Assembly (NCBI GenBank): GCA_001642005.1
Contig: LWCA01000244.1
Coordinates: 1-36,910, forward strand
Length of the DNA: 36,910 bases
Origin: Intoshia linei
Taxonomy: Eukaryota > Orthonectida > Rhopaluridae
Direction of reading: 5' to 3'
The notes under the pieces were generated by a model, which was not told the origin of the DNA, ran no database searches, and saw only the letters and a program-made list of their open reading frames with translations. Position 1 is the stretch's first letter. Each line of letters starts with the position of its first letter. Below are positions 9,755-21,580 of this stretch, piece by piece. A program made the translations under genes and the position numbers.

Positions 9755-10735
9755 TATTATCCTTACTTATATAACATGCTACGCGATTTTTGTTTGTGTG
9801 TGTCTGTGTGTGTTACACTTTATTAAAATAACTACCAGACTTAGAATTTTATAAAGTCCACATTTCCAATACAGTTTTTTCCGGTACTGTTCGCAAAATA
9901 AATTTCAATCTCCCAAACTCACAACTTAGGGGTCAAAAACCCCAATTCTCCTTTTTTTTTAAAATCATAAACATTATCATAAATCTAAAATTTAAAAAAA
10001 TTTATCATCAGGGCTAAAACCACAAATTACCCTTCTTTTTTTAATGAAAACAGCCCTAAAATATAAAAAAATTCCTGTTAACACTCACAAAAAATTTCAA
10101 TCTCAATAAGTTACGCCTTTACGATTAAAAAAGCATTTTAGTATTCATATATTTTTTTCCAAAATATTTTATTAAAACAAAAAATGTAAAATAATTAACG
10201 GTCCGAAAATTAAAAAAAAAAATTATTCTGATAGAGCTTATTCCAGTTGATATAAATACAAAAGTTCAACCCGAGAAATCTACGCATTACCGATGAAAAA
10301 TAATTTTTGATGTATTATCAACCAATATTTTTGAAATATTTCGATTAACAAATTAATTAATTTTTTGTAAAATAAAAATTTAAAATGTAAATACTGATCC
10401 TACAATATCAAAAAAAATGTGCAGTGAACGTCTACACATTTCCAATAAAGAAATATGGGTGAAAATCTATATAATTCATTCCTTCGCAATTTTTAAATAT
10501 CAAATTCTCATTTTCAAAACATTTTAACTAAAATTTAAATAGAAACTACAACAACGAAACTAAAAGTCATATAACTTTGTTAATATCATTTTTATATTTA
10601 TTACAATCCTTTGCAATATTGGTAAAATTTGACTAAAATATGTTCGTGATTCGGTGTTAAAAGTGAAGATTCGGTTAATTATTGATACATAATTGGTATT
10701 TTTAAGTATTAATTAAATTGGTACTGAATATATAT
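9755..10735 (-). repeat. Dispersed ~1-kb noncoding repeat B, copy 1 (reverse)
   Basis: The reverse complement of this segment matches 19045-20110 collinearly. Shared landmarks are TCAGTACCAATTTAAT, GTGTAGACGTTCA, GGGAATGCGTAGAT (altered here), ATATGAATACTAAAATGC, and an end at AAAATCGCGTAGCAT. Partial copies lie at 16860-17100, 32785-33085 and 35565-35806. No protein is encoded. The ends are blurred and no inverted repeats were found, so the transposon class is unknown. Confidence 0.75.
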
Positions 10736-10739
10736 CATC

Positions 10740-11340
10740 ACATTTCTCCCATAGATTCATTCCCACCTGATTGAGAATCACTGATTTATATAGTTTACAT
10801 CATTTTGATAGGAAATAATATTCTTGCGTATTGTAACTTTCATGTACTAAATTTTAAATACAAAGTTTTTAGATTTGGAGATGTGGCTAGGGGTGAAATG
10901 ATCACTGTGCATAGTTTCCGCAAAATTTATTTTGAGACCTATTTTTCATTTCGGTTGATCTCAAACTTGACATTTTCGGCATTTATTTGATTTGTTTTGA
11001 AAAATAGTTGGGCAATAGTAGAAAATTAGAATAACGCTTCAGTGGAGACTCCACTGTATCTTGCACATTCTACAATGTATCGTTTTACCAGGTTGTAAGT
11101 TATGAGTATGAGTTTATTTCATTGTTTATTTGGAATAAATTAAAAGTTGGTTGTTTGAGCAATGATTTTCAGCAGAATGCGATAGAATGAATACTGAAAT
11201 ATACGCAATTAAAAATAGATGTATGAATTTTAAAAAAGTTAATGGGTAACTTTTCCATCAATTTTTTCAATTTGGAAAAACACATTTTAACCCTTTACTT
11301 TAACAACTTACTTGTAAATTTAATTACCAAACCTTTAGGT
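10740..11340. other. Intergenic, with a hAT-like end and a short hairpin
   Basis: GATTGAGAATCACTG at 10770-10784 looks like the right end of a hAT element whose left end was not found. A perfect 8-bp inverted repeat, CAGTGGAG-A-CTCCACTG, lies at 11040-11056. The stretch 10900-10985 loosely resembles 1080-1150 in GPD1 intron 1. No gene is seen. Confidence 0.35.
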
Positions 11341-11763
11341 CAGCGTTTCCTAAATACTGGGTTAGCATGAGTACCCTATCAAAAATTTTTAAAAAATTTG
11401 ACATCTATACATTTCTCAATCGATCGTTCATTATATAAAAATTAAAAATAACCGTTGGAAATCGCATAAAACATTTTATTATACGATAATTTTGGTATCC
11501 TTAAGAAATTTTCCAACATGACCTATTAATAAATTCATAAATTAGGCCCCTCATAATTGTAGTTCCGGTCGTATGACCCCTTTCCCTCTCCACGGCCCTT
11601 ACAAGTACTAATCCGTCAGATATTTCTATTATCTTTCAATAGTCAATTTAGTACGTTTTATATGAATTTTTTTTAATTTTGGCTAGTAATTTCGATAATT
11701 TGGTTCGCTATAAATTTTATAATTTATTACCGGTCCGCCGTAAAAAAAGTATGGGAACCCTAG
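11341..11763. mobile_element. hAT MITE, 423 bp
   Basis: The left end is CAGCGTTTCCTAAATACTGG; the right end reads inward as CTAGGGTTCCCATAC. The flanking octamers CTTTAGGT and TTTTAAGT agree at 6 of 8 positions, consistent with a decayed 8-bp target duplication. It contains no coding sequence. Its interior resembles parts of 7400-7700 and 12540-12650. Confidence 0.6.
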
Positions 11764-12174
11764 TTTTAAGTGATTAATTTACCTCCATTACTAGTGCTAA
11801 ATCAGGTTAGCGGTTTCTGTTAACGTTCGCAGGTCAAGTTTAAGAAGGTCCGATATTTGCGTATATATTAATAATATCTTTACTACTAATTAGCAATTTT
11901 TATTTTTTTGTGTATATAAACGATGACAATAAAACTAGTAATTAAATTTTATCCACATCATTTAAAATTTAACGTAAATTTTGACCTTTTTTTAAATAAA
12001 TTAAAAATATTTAGTGTTGTACCACAAGCAATAATTTAATTAAAGCACATATTGTGTTTATGTACATTATACACTGTACAGATTATACTTTATCTACAGA
12101 TTAAAAAAATTGCCAATTGTAGTTGGGAATGTACGGTGTCAAAAATCAGATTCAACTAAAATTAACTCATTGAT

Positions 12175-12500
12175 TGAAAATTTCACTTTTACCAACCCTT
12201 AAGTTAAAAAATCAGTTTTACACACTCTTTAAGGAGAATTCTACTTTTACCTACAATTAAGGGAAATATCCATTTTTACCAACCCTTAAGGGATTAATCC
12301 ACTTTTACAAACCCTAAAACGAAAAATTTGATTTACCAACCTTAAAAGGTTAAAACCTTAACTGAATTTATCTTTTTAAAGTTTGTAAAACTGGAATTTT
12401 TCCGTATGGGATTACAGTATTAAGGTTAGGTAAAAGTGGATATTTCCTTTTAGGTAAAACTGATTTTTTCATTTTAGGGTTTTATTAAAAATGCTTGGAT
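12175..12500. repeat. Minisatellite arranged as an inverted repeat
   Basis: From about 12180 to 12360 the TTGGTAAAAC unit runs in reverse (TTTTACCAACCCTTAA cores). From about 12380 to 12490 it runs forward (GGTAAAAGTGGATATTTCC, GGTAAAACTG). The switch makes a large imperfect palindrome. The sequence after it (12540-12650) matches hAT-derived DNA elsewhere in the window. Confidence 0.65.
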
Positions 12501-13005
12501 TTAAGTAGACACCCTTTATTAAATATAATACTTATTAACATTACATCCATATGTAATAATACATTAAAATACTAGACCTCTTGTGGTTGTAGGACCGTTC
12601 ATAGCCCTATCCCATTTCCACGATTTTGGTCTAGGAATAACATCCTAAAATATAAAAAACTATTAAATATTTAAAAAATTTCAATGAAACAAATGTCTTT
12701 GGCTTCATTTAAGTTTTACATAGTAATATCTATATTAATACGATAGCTATGCATAAGTATCAAAATTAGAAATGGTGTACCATAGATATCAAGCAAATTT
12801 GTTATATTTTTTTTAATTGTAGGATTCTTTTCAATTTAAAAAAAGGGCTATTTGGGCTTAACTTTGAAGGACTCAATCCTTGAAAATTAAATTTGTGATG
12901 AAAAATTACTGTAAAAAAAATATATCAAAATTTTGTTTTTTTAAATTCTAGTGTTCTAAATTTTTTAATGAAACGGTAACACACAAGTTAGGCATATATT
13001 ATTAT

Positions 13006-13961
13006 TAGGGCAATTTTTTATTGACTTATAGAATAACAAAAACACTGACCTAAAAATGAAATTACTGACTTTATCTGACCTAAAAATTTTTGTTTATTTT
13101 TATGGTTAATACCAACTGAATTGTACCTCAAACCTTTCTTTCGTAGGCTTTAAATTAAATCAATACAATATTTAAAACATCTTAATTTTAATATTCTCAT
13201 AGGCCCCGAATCAAAAAAACGATATCAATCTCATTGTGTGATTAGAGATGTTGAAAATTATTAATGTGCATTGTAGTATAGGGGACGTCATGACTTTTAG
13301 TCAATTGACCTCAAAAAAAATTTTAGTATTGAATCGACCCCCAAAATTTTTTTCTAATTTAAATTCATTCTTATTAACAAAATGACCTTTATTAGCATTA
13401 TTATTTAAATTTTATGAGCTTTTTTAATTGGTTAAGATGAAATAGTTCGCCAACAATTAGATTTTAGACATAATATAATAGTTTATATTTCATTGAAATT
13501 CAAATTACATTTAAAATTTAAATGTATTTTTATATTTTTTAATAAAATTTAATTAGTTTTAATCAAATCGACCCCTATGATGACCCCTGTTGTATAACAA
13601 TATACTTCTTAACATTAACTAATAAAAATTTCCTCTGTTTAGTTAGCAATTTTTTTAACAAACTAAAACTTTGTTCAACACTATTTGTTGTAGATGTCGC
13701 TTTTCTTAATAAATTGTATAGATAAAGTGGTCTTTGTTCAATTTTATTGTTCATTATATTATAAATATTATTTTTTTAAGTCGAATATACTTTAAAAAAT
13801 ATTGACTTTATGGCATTTAAAAAAAATTACTTTATGCCATTTATTGACTTTATAAATTGTTAATTAGCTAATTAATAAACATAATATTGATATCATGATG
13901 CTTGTAATTTCGTGCTGATTATCATATAAAAAATGGCATTTTGCCATAAAAAACTGCCCTA
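13006..13961 (-). mobile_element. Non-autonomous hAT element, 956 bp, intact target duplication
   Basis: The ends are TAGGGCAATTTTTTAT on the left and, read inward, TAGGGCAGTTTTTTATGG on the right. Identical octamers ATTATTAT flank it (12998-13005 and 13962-13969), though such A+T-only octamers carry limited weight. A transposase scrap lies at 13749-13611. A smaller element with GGGG(A/T)CxTCAT-type ends seems nested at about 13278-13600. Confidence 0.7.
13611..13749 (-). pseudogene. hAT transposase C-terminal remnant
   Basis: Reading leftward, the frame gives NKIEQRPLYLYNLLRKATST, then NSVEQSFSLLKKLLTKQR. This matches the hAT dimerisation core (SxERxFSxLKxxxxxxR), with the usual Glu-Arg changed to Glu-Gln. 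Nothing else of the transposase is recognisable, so it is a dead fragment carried inside the 956-bp element. Confidence 0.6.
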
Positions 13962-14292
13962 ATTATTATATACAAAGGCAAATAAATTATTGTATATTAG
14001 TGGTCAATTATCACTACTCATGAACTGTTATTTTATCTAGCTATCTTTTTTGATACTCCAAAAAACAAATTAGTCGTTAAATTTTCAAAATCGTTTGTTT
14101 ATAAAGAGGTTTCACTGTAATTACTTCTTATTTGTAAATTTTTTTTGGATATTTATTATTTTCAAATGTAAATTAAAAAAAAAATGTGTGGTTGTCATAT
14201 AAATTGTAGCCCAAGTGATCTCGATTAGCCAGAGTCGCCACTGATGGTAATTATTATTTTTAGTATTATTGGATTGTACTATTATTATAATA

Positions 14293-14984
14293 CAGGCTAA
14301 TTCCTATTTAACGGAATTACTTTATAACGGAATTCCTGGTTAATTTAAAAAAATTCCTGAATAGCTGACTGTAAATAATATGAATTTTTTTGTAATACAA
14401 AAATTCCGTTAAATTTTAACTTACAATGACTACCATCATATAATCATATAATCATATCTACATATAATTATACTAAAGCTTTTTCGGTTTAAATTAAAGG
14501 CTTTAGATACTTTAAACATTTTATTTTTTCATTGATTATTGCTGATAATAATGGTTGATTATTAATTTTATGATATGAAATGATCTGCAAATATAGGTTA
14601 AGTGGAATGAAAGTTTTTTGGATTGGATTTTTCAATAAAAGTCAAGTCCTGAAGGTTAGAAATGATATTTTTTATTAAATTTTATTAAGGTGGGATCAAA
14701 GTGGAATTTTTTAAATAATAATGTAACAGTCGTCTAGGCTTTGAAACAATCTACATCAAGATTCTAGAAACTTTGTAATAAATATTAAATATTTTCCTAT
14801 AAAAATAAACAAAAATTGATCAAAAATTTACTTTATTTTATTTGAATCTCAAGGACCGCAGGCATATAATTTTGGATCTCAATCTGGAACCACTGTTAAA
14901 GTATACATTATTTATAAAAAATTCCTCGTTAACGAAACGACTTTTTTTCAGCCCCAATTATTCCGTTAACGAGGAATTAGCCTG
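14293..14984. mobile_element. pogo/Tigger-like (Tc1/mariner superfamily) MITE, 692 bp
   Basis: The ends are CAGGCTAATTCCTATTTAACGG (first 20: CAGGCTAATTCCTATTTAAC) and, from the right, CAGGCTAATTCCTCGTTAAC. TA flanks both sides (14291-14292 and 14985-14986), the Tc1/mariner target. The CAGG start and CTCGTTAACG-like tract resemble Tigger/pogo ends. No transposase frame remains. Part of the interior (about 14855-14905) looks like an older hAT end (GGAACCACTG), so the element probably absorbed another insertion. Confidence 0.75.
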
Positions 14985-15547
14985 TAATAATTGAATTTTC
15001 CAGAGCATATGCGTAACACGGTTGAGTAACATCACATTGTTCCATCGATAAATGTATAAATAAAGGTTAACAGAAGTGTAAATTAGCATCATGTAGATTC
15101 ATGAGAAGCAAAAATTTTAACAAAACTGTAAATCGTATATAAAATATCACAGAAAAGATACAACCGAGACATAAGGCTGATGAAATTTTAATGAAGGCAA
15201 ATTCGACCGCTTTTTTCTGAAATAAAAAAAACTGTGTTTGTCTTGTCATAACCGGTTTATTACATTCTTATTGTAATTCAAATCGTTATTTTCATGTTAA
15301 AGGAAAGATAATTTTATGTGGCTAAATAATTACTAAATTCAATAAGAAAACGTTATATGCATATTTGAAACATAAAATTAATATCTAGTTTATTATATTT
15401 AAATAATCCAAATTAATTAAAAATCCCAGTTTCCCGCTTTACACGAAAAAAATAATCATTGCATTTATTTTAAGCTTTATTAACACTAATGTGAACTCTA
15501 TTCCTAAAGAATACTGACCTGAGTCGAAAATAGTAGATAATAATATA
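14985..15547. other. Intergenic, no supported gene
   Basis: A slightly less A+T-rich patch at 15067-15249 can be read in either direction (plus strand: KCKLASCRFMRSKNF, then a stop). No splice model removes the stops, so it is not called. Confidence 0.35.
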
Positions 15548-15698
15548 ATGAGTGATTATTTAAATGAAATTAAACATATTAATCCATCAATAACTTTTAA
15601 TAAAAGAACATTTAATGATATATAGAATAAAAAACGAAGAAAGTGTTTTTATAAGGCGAGCTGAAGATACTATTAACGATAAAGCCGTCGAGTATTGA
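15548..15698 (+). pseudogene. Unrecognised coding scrap with one frameshift
   Basis: An ATG at 15548 opens MSDYLNEIKHINPSITFNKR, ending at a TAG at 15623. One base over, the frame continues YRIKNEESVFIRRAEDTIND and stops at TGA 15698. Both halves have the charged, varied composition of real protein and join at one point, which suggests a gene fragment with a single-base indel. No GT...AG pair bridges the break. I do not recognise a family. It may be a chance match or the remains of a gene lost from this locus. Confidence 0.3.
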
Positions 15699-16734
15699 AT
15701 CGGAATTTACATTTTCCAAATGATTAAACTTTCTATGCCAAAAAGGATCAAATTTGATTCGTCAGTGATTAACGCAATGTTATTTTTACTATAGTATATA
15801 CAGAAATACAATACAAAACAATAATATGTATGTATGTTTAAGTACATTAAATATTTTTATTTGTCGGTCCGGTTTTGCAGTCTTCTGGTTTTTATTTGTT
15901 TTAGGAAACACTAATAGGAACATCTATATAGTATATGATTATAAGAAACATCCTTTGTATTATATATACACGTGCTTAGGTTGATTATTTTATTTACGAT
16001 TCTTAGTTACAATCCTAGTTGAGAATCTCAACTTGAAAAAATTTTTTAGTAACCCATCCTAGAATGTTTATTCTATTCGAAAAATATTTGTTGATTCTTG
16101 TATATTTTCAATATACCGAGTGCAAACATTTAATATTTAACCAGTCACATAGCTGCCCATTCCCTCCTACAACACATCATTATTTTGAAAATATTTTGTC
16201 GGTTGTTACTCGCATATAGATATTCGCATTCTAATGTCAATAGAGTAGTTTTAAACTGTTTTATTACATTTCGAATTTTACCATATTTGAATTTTTTTTA
16301 AATATCACTTTGTTTAAGTTGTACGCACTCAAAATTTTATATTTTGATTAAATTAAGATAAAGATTGAGATAATGATTAAAATGAAATATATGAAATCGC
16401 AAAAATTTTATGTAAATAAAGGCCTCATGTTTTCCTTATGTTTTATTAAATTTTATAAATCATAACATTTGCAAGTTGATAAAGTTTTATACAAGGTATG
16501 TAATTAGGTAATAGGGCCTATTGTACAGTAATTAATTTAAAATATTTTTCATTACATGTTAATAAATATTATTTTATTTACAAAGATTATAATTATATGT
16601 TAATACTAATATCATAATCTGATCATAAATAAGAAGTTTAATAAATAATTTATTTTGATACAGTGCCAAATGCTTGTTATAAATTATAAAATATTCGAGT
16701 TTCATGAAAAGTTTGAAACTTAGCACTAGACATG
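15699..16734. other. Intergenic, nothing recognised
   Basis: A+T-rich sequence without open exons, tandem arrays or matched terminal repeats that I could detect. Confidence 0.4.
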
Positions 16735-17100
16735 TATAATATACAGAACTAGGTTGACTGTTATGTACTACATACAAACAGCACTTAACTCTGCCGAGGA
16801 CACATTTTTATTCTAACAAAAAAATAAATTCACGTTGAAAATCTAACTTAAAAATATTAAAAATTATTTTTCACCGGGAATGCGTAGATTTCTGTGGTTG
16901 AAATTTGGTATTTATATCAACTGGAATAAGCTCTATCAGAAAAATTTTTTTTTTATTTTTCGGACCATTAATTATTTCACATTTTTTGTTTTAATAAAAT
17001 ATTTCTGAAAAAAAATATATGAATACTAAAATGCTTTTTTCACCGTGAAAGCATCACTTATTCAGATTGAAATTTTTTGTGTGTGTTGTGTTGTAAAATT
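16735..17100 (+). repeat. Repeat A (reverse) followed by a partial copy of repeat B
   Basis: 16742-16860 is the reverse complement of the repeat at 23605-23692 (AACTCTGCCGAGGACAC here; GTGCCCTCGGCAAAGCT there). It also contains the AGGTTGACTGTTATGTACTA motif found at 152-171. From 16860 to 17100 it matches repeat B (GGGAATGCGTAGATTTCT, ATCAACTGGAATAAGCTCT, ATATGAATACTAAAATGC). A related stretch continues at about 17330-17540. Confidence 0.7.
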
Positions 17101-17826
17101 TTGGACAGGTGTATAGATTAATGAAACAAACAAAATTTTCACTTCTCTTTCCAGAAAATCTGAAAATAATTATTTACTATGAAAAATATGTCCACCCTAG
17201 TGCACAACTCTGTAAAAATGAATGTCTATGTGTGTGTAACCATTTATTGAAAAAATTGAGAGTCAAATGATTTAAAAAACCCCAATTTCTAATACATGTT
17301 TTCCCAGGACGTATTTTTATTTACTTGTCAGTTTCAGAATTTAAGTCCTTCATGGTCAAAAATCCAATTACCCCGTTTGTTTAAAAAAAATCAGCCTAAA
17401 ATCAACCCAAAAATGTAATAAAACATACATTCATAAACGCGTTAAAAAACCATTAACATTTTCGTTAATCTCAACTTCAAAAACGCATACCTTCACGGTC
17501 AAAACCACATATTACCCTTTGTTTTAAAAATGAAACATGTTGTAAAATTTTTTTAAAATTGTAAAATTCATATACATGTATTACTTTATGATTAAAAATA
17601 AAGAATTAATATTTTCTGATAGTTAGATTTTTAAAATCAAAGGTAACAATAGAAAATCCCATTTAGACTTTGTTTAAACTTTTTTATGATATTTTGTATA
17701 AGTTGGAAAATTTTAAAAGCATTTTTGTTAATTTTCAAACATATTCAAAACACAACATACATTTCAATAGCAAAATATTTAATTTATTTAAACTTATTAA
17801 CATGTAAATTATATATGCTAATTTAT

Positions 17827-18090
17827 TTAGCAAAAATGATTAAATATCAATAATTTTACTTCAACAATATCACCTTCATACATTTGCAATAAATGACATT
17901 TTTTCATACCTAGATCCCTTGATAAAATAATATGTATTAAAATTCGAGTAAAAATTTTTTTTAATTTTTTACGTATTGTCTGACTCGTAGAAACAGCTGC
18001 GATAGCAGATATTACAATATTATATTGATACAAATGATGAAAATGTTTTTCAATCCAGTAAATACAATGTAGATAAACTTTATCAGAACC
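17827..18090 (-). CDS. Doubtful exon of an unrecognised protein
   Basis: Reading leftward, the frame is open from about 18090 to a TAA at 17827. It gives DKVYLHCIYWIEKHF, then NIVISAIAAVSTSQTIRKKL, and ends YEGDIVEVKLLIFNHFC. A first methionine is available at 18033. The mix of a hydrophobic stretch and a basic stretch could be part of a membrane protein, but no splice acceptor with a convincing upstream exon was found and composition alone could produce it. No family is recognised. Kept only as a candidate. Confidence 0.2.
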   Translation of the reverse strand, partial: GSDKVYLHCIYWIEKHFHHLYQYNIVISAIAAVSTSQTIRKKLKKIFTRILIHIILSRDLGMKKCHLLQMYEGDIVEVKLLIFNHFC

Positions 18091-18630
18091 AGAAATTCAC
18101 AGTGAATTCACAGAAAATTCGTATAAAACTGTGTAGAAAATATACTCTTAACCTACATAGAGTTAATTAATTTATTCTATAATTTCGTTTGGAGTTTCTT
18201 ATCAAAGTGTAAAGGGGTAAATTAAAAAATAAATTAAAAATTCTGCTTAAATTAAGAAAATTGGTAAAGAGATGTTATATATTATTAATAAAGTATTATA
18301 CAATATTTGTACATCAAATTAAATTTGATCCAGATAATAATATGTAATTAACATATAGTAAAGTATTTACTATTATAGAGAATATTATTAGAGAATTTAA
18401 AAAATACATTTAGCATTTATATATATTTTTGAAATTTCTGAGACGGTTAGTTTTCTCAATAAATGGTTACATTCAGAGACAATCAAATATTTTCAATTTT
18501 TAAATTATTTTTAAGTAAGGATTACTCATCTAGTTTATTTTTTATTTATTTATTAATAATGAGACCAAGCCGTAGCAAAAATCAAAGAGAGAGTAGCCGG
18601 TAAGATGAAAATTTTATGTCTTTACTTTGT
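18091..18630. other. Intergenic, nothing recognised
   Basis: A+T-rich with no open exon. A GC-richer segment at 18631-18668 (GCGGATGTAGGTGGTGCAGG) resembles hAT ends of the CAGxGGCGGATCCA type and is probably an orphan terminus. Confidence 0.35.
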
Positions 18631-18837
18631 AGCGGATGTAGGTGGTGCAGGGCGGTCGCCCCTGGCATGACAAATGTGCCCTAAAATATTTTAAAGTGTA
18701 TATCAACATTGTGTATCATGAACAAAAATTTATACGAATCATCAAATTGCGTTTATTGAATTATGTTTATTACCATTGTTTACGTTTTATGTATATTAAT
18801 TATGTATCGGACTTTAACAACAGTTTAAGTTAAATTA

Positions 18838-20140
18838 TCGGACTTTCCATCTTAATTTTTTTTGTTAACATTTGCGTAAAGAATTATAAAAACAATTGTT
18901 ATTCCATTTTTTTTTATTAAACAGAATGTGTGTATAATATTAAAAATAGAGTAAAAACAGTCCAATTCTAAAAATTGTCATAAATAGCATAAATTCCAGA
19001 AAAAAATAAAATTATATAAACCTATTTTATCATTTTCAATGTAATAATATATATTCAGTACCAATTTAATAAATACTTTAAAATACTAATTATGTATCAA
19101 TAATTAACCGAATCTTCACTTTATAAACATATTTCAGTCGAATTTACCAATTTGCAAAGGATTGTATTAAATATAAAAATAATATTAACAAAGTTTTTTT
19201 AGTTTCATTGTTATAGTTTATATTTAAATTGAATTCAAAATGTTTTGAAAATGAGAATTTGAAATTTAAAAATTGCGTAGCAATAAAAAAAATTCCGAAG
19301 GAATGAATTATATAGATTTTCATCCATATTTCTTTATTGGAAATGTGTAGACGTTCAATGCACATTTTTTTTGAAATTGTAGGATCAATATTTACATTTT
19401 CACTTTTTACTTTAATTAATTTATTTTATTTTACGTTAATCGAAATATTTGAAAAATATTGGTTGATAATATATTAAAAATTATTTTTCACCCGGGAATG
19501 CGTAGATTCGGGATCTCGGGTTGAAATTTTGTATTTATATCACGTGTGAATAAGCTGTATCGGAATAATTTTATTTTTTTAATTTTCGGACCGTTAATTA
19601 TTTCACATTTTTTGTTTTAATAAAATATTTCGGAAATAATATATGAATACTAAAATGCTTTTTTTACCGTGAAGACGTCACTTATTCAGATTGAAATTTT
19701 TTTTGTGTGTTAACAGGATACAACTGTTAAAACTGTAATATTTTTAAATTCTAGTTCTGTTTTTATTAAAAAAGAAGAGTAATTTGGAGTTTGCCCCTGA
19801 AGATATATTTTTTTAAAATTTAAATTTACGATAATATTTATGATTTTTAAATCTGTATCAGAGTATATATATATATTTTTAATTCTCCCATTTGTTTGAT
19901 TTTCAAAAAAAGGACAATGGGGGTTTTTGACCCGTAAGATGTAAGTTTGGGAGGTTGACATTTATTTTACCAACACTCCTGGAAAAAACTGTAATTGACA
20001 TGTAGACTTTATAAAATTCTAAGACTGGTAGTTATTGAAATAAACGGTAACACACACAGACCAACAAAAATCGCGTAGCATATTACATATGTATATAAGT
20101 TAGAATATATATTATACATAGTAAGTTAGGATTATTATCT
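18838..20140 (+). repeat. Repeat C joined to repeat B, copy 2 (forward)
   Basis: 18838-18950 (TTCCATCTTAATTTTTTTTG ... CAGAATGTGTGTATAATATT) is repeat C, also present at 32640-32790 and reversed at 23374-23570. 19045-20110 is the most complete forward copy of repeat B, opposite in orientation to 9755-10735. At 32790 the same C-to-B order occurs with the middle deleted, so C and B are probably parts of one larger element. Open stretches at 19144-19365 and 19710-19961 are not genes. Confidence 0.75.
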
Positions 20141-20179
20141 TAATAATAATTATTGTATTGTTTTTATAGTATTAAAATA

Positions 20180-20265
20180 AGTTCACTCTCGGCAGAGCTA
20201 ACTACTGTTTGTACGAAGTAACTAACAGTAAACCTAGTTTGATATAAAAACATTTACATTTCGTT
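20180..20265 (+). repeat. Repeat A copy
   Basis: CTCTCGGCAGAGCTAAC followed by ACCTAGTTTGATATAAAA matches repeat A at 150-192 and 16742-16800. It directly follows repeat B copy 2. Confidence 0.55.
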
Positions 20266-20696
20266 AATTGACACATTGTAAATTTATTCATACTACTCAA
20301 AATACTACATATTATCTTCATTTTGTGTTGTAGTGAAATTTTTTATAATTTTGAAAAATTACAATTTTCGTGGACCGTAATGAAAATTTTTATAAAAAAT
20401 TTTGTTTCGAAAGGACACTTAAAAAATAAGAAACAAAATTGTGCGTTACTTTTCCGTTAATTTATCGTTATCAGAGGCGGATCCAAGAGGATAGTTAATG
20501 GGGTGCGAGAGAAGCAAGCAATTTTTTTAGGGGTGTCTGTTTTAATATCAAGGCCTCTAGTTTGATTTTAAAGCGTCTTTTTTAACTTCATTTAAAAGTT
20601 TTTATACAATAGTTTCCAAATTTGTATTTTTTCGCAAAAATAACAAAAATGATCAGGATAAAAAAAAAGAAATTAATTTTTTTCATTAAATAATCC

Positions 20697-20990
20697 TTAA
20701 TCAATTAGGTCCAGTCTTCTTGGATGAAGTATTTCAAATTCATTAACCAAACTTTCAATATCAAAATTATAGTCATAGTGGCAATTCATGAGGGCCAGTC
20801 CACATAGACGATTACCAGTCATTGTTGATCTTAAAAAGGTTTTCAATCTTCTTAAAATGCTAATGGAGCGTTCAAATTCACATGTGGTGATTGACAATGT
20901 AGCCAAAATAATTAAAAGTTGATGAATATTTCGAAACAAATTAGAATTGCAGCTTTCGATTAATTGTATGATAGTGGTCTTTTAATTAAG
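20697..20990 (-). pseudogene. hAT transposase C-terminal remnant (ZMYM1-like)
   Basis: From about 20990 the minus strand reads KTTIIQLIESCNSNLFRNIH, then QLLIILATLSITTCEFERSI, RRLKTFLRSTMTGNRLCGLA, and finally HPRRLDLID before TAA. This is the full hAT dimerisation module of the ZMYM1/THAP9-neighbour type: ILATxxxxxCxxERSxSxLRRLKTxLRSTM...RLxGLALxNxH...HPRRL. Its 5' boundary is cut by a nested insertion near 20990-21012. The catalytic part is not intact, so this is a dead transposase end. Confidence 0.85.
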
Positions 20991-21580
20991 TTTTTTTTGT
21001 CTATCTAGTACAGGCATTCCCAACTTTTTTTCGCTGTGGATCCTTAAGATAATATTACAAAAAACTTATGGACCCCCAAAAAAATTAATAATAATGATAA
21101 TTTTTAATGAATCATTACATTTGGGTGAAACGAATGATGGTCAAAAGACATAAAGTACTCTATTTTTGCAAGATGATAAAATTTATGAATTATTAATATT
21201 CATCTTTAACCCGTCAATGTTCCCAAAATGGAACATGTTCTTCAGGTATTGTTGACATTACAATATTAATTGTTTACTACATATTTTATCAGATAAATAT
21301 AAAGTCTATATTATCTATCTTCCCTGTGAAAATTAATATTTTATATCCCTTGGTTGATGTTTCATATAATCATGAATATTGACTGATTTTTTGTAATATT
21401 TTTTAATTTGAAATTTAAAGCTTTTTTTATGACTAGAAACTTGGCTCGGTCATAAATTTTAATAAAATAATTAAATAAAAACGCTGCTACTAAAATACAA
21501 TAATGGAGGTTTCCCAATAAGTTTTTACATTTGTAAGTAATTTAATACCTAAGAATTTGCTTTTACATGATTTGCACGTT

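Noticed and set aside
15067-15249. 60-codon minus-strand frame and an overlapping plus-strand cysteine-containing reading
   Set aside because: Neither gives a consistent exon. The only possible intron on the plus strand would be 25 nt and does not keep a usable frame.
18642-18833. 63-codon plus-strand frame
   Set aside because: It starts in a GC-rich hAT-like end and continues into Tyr/Ile-rich low complexity.
19144-19961. Open frames of 73 and 83 codons on the minus strand
   Set aside because: They lie in repeat B, are not conserved in the other copy, and have low-complexity composition.
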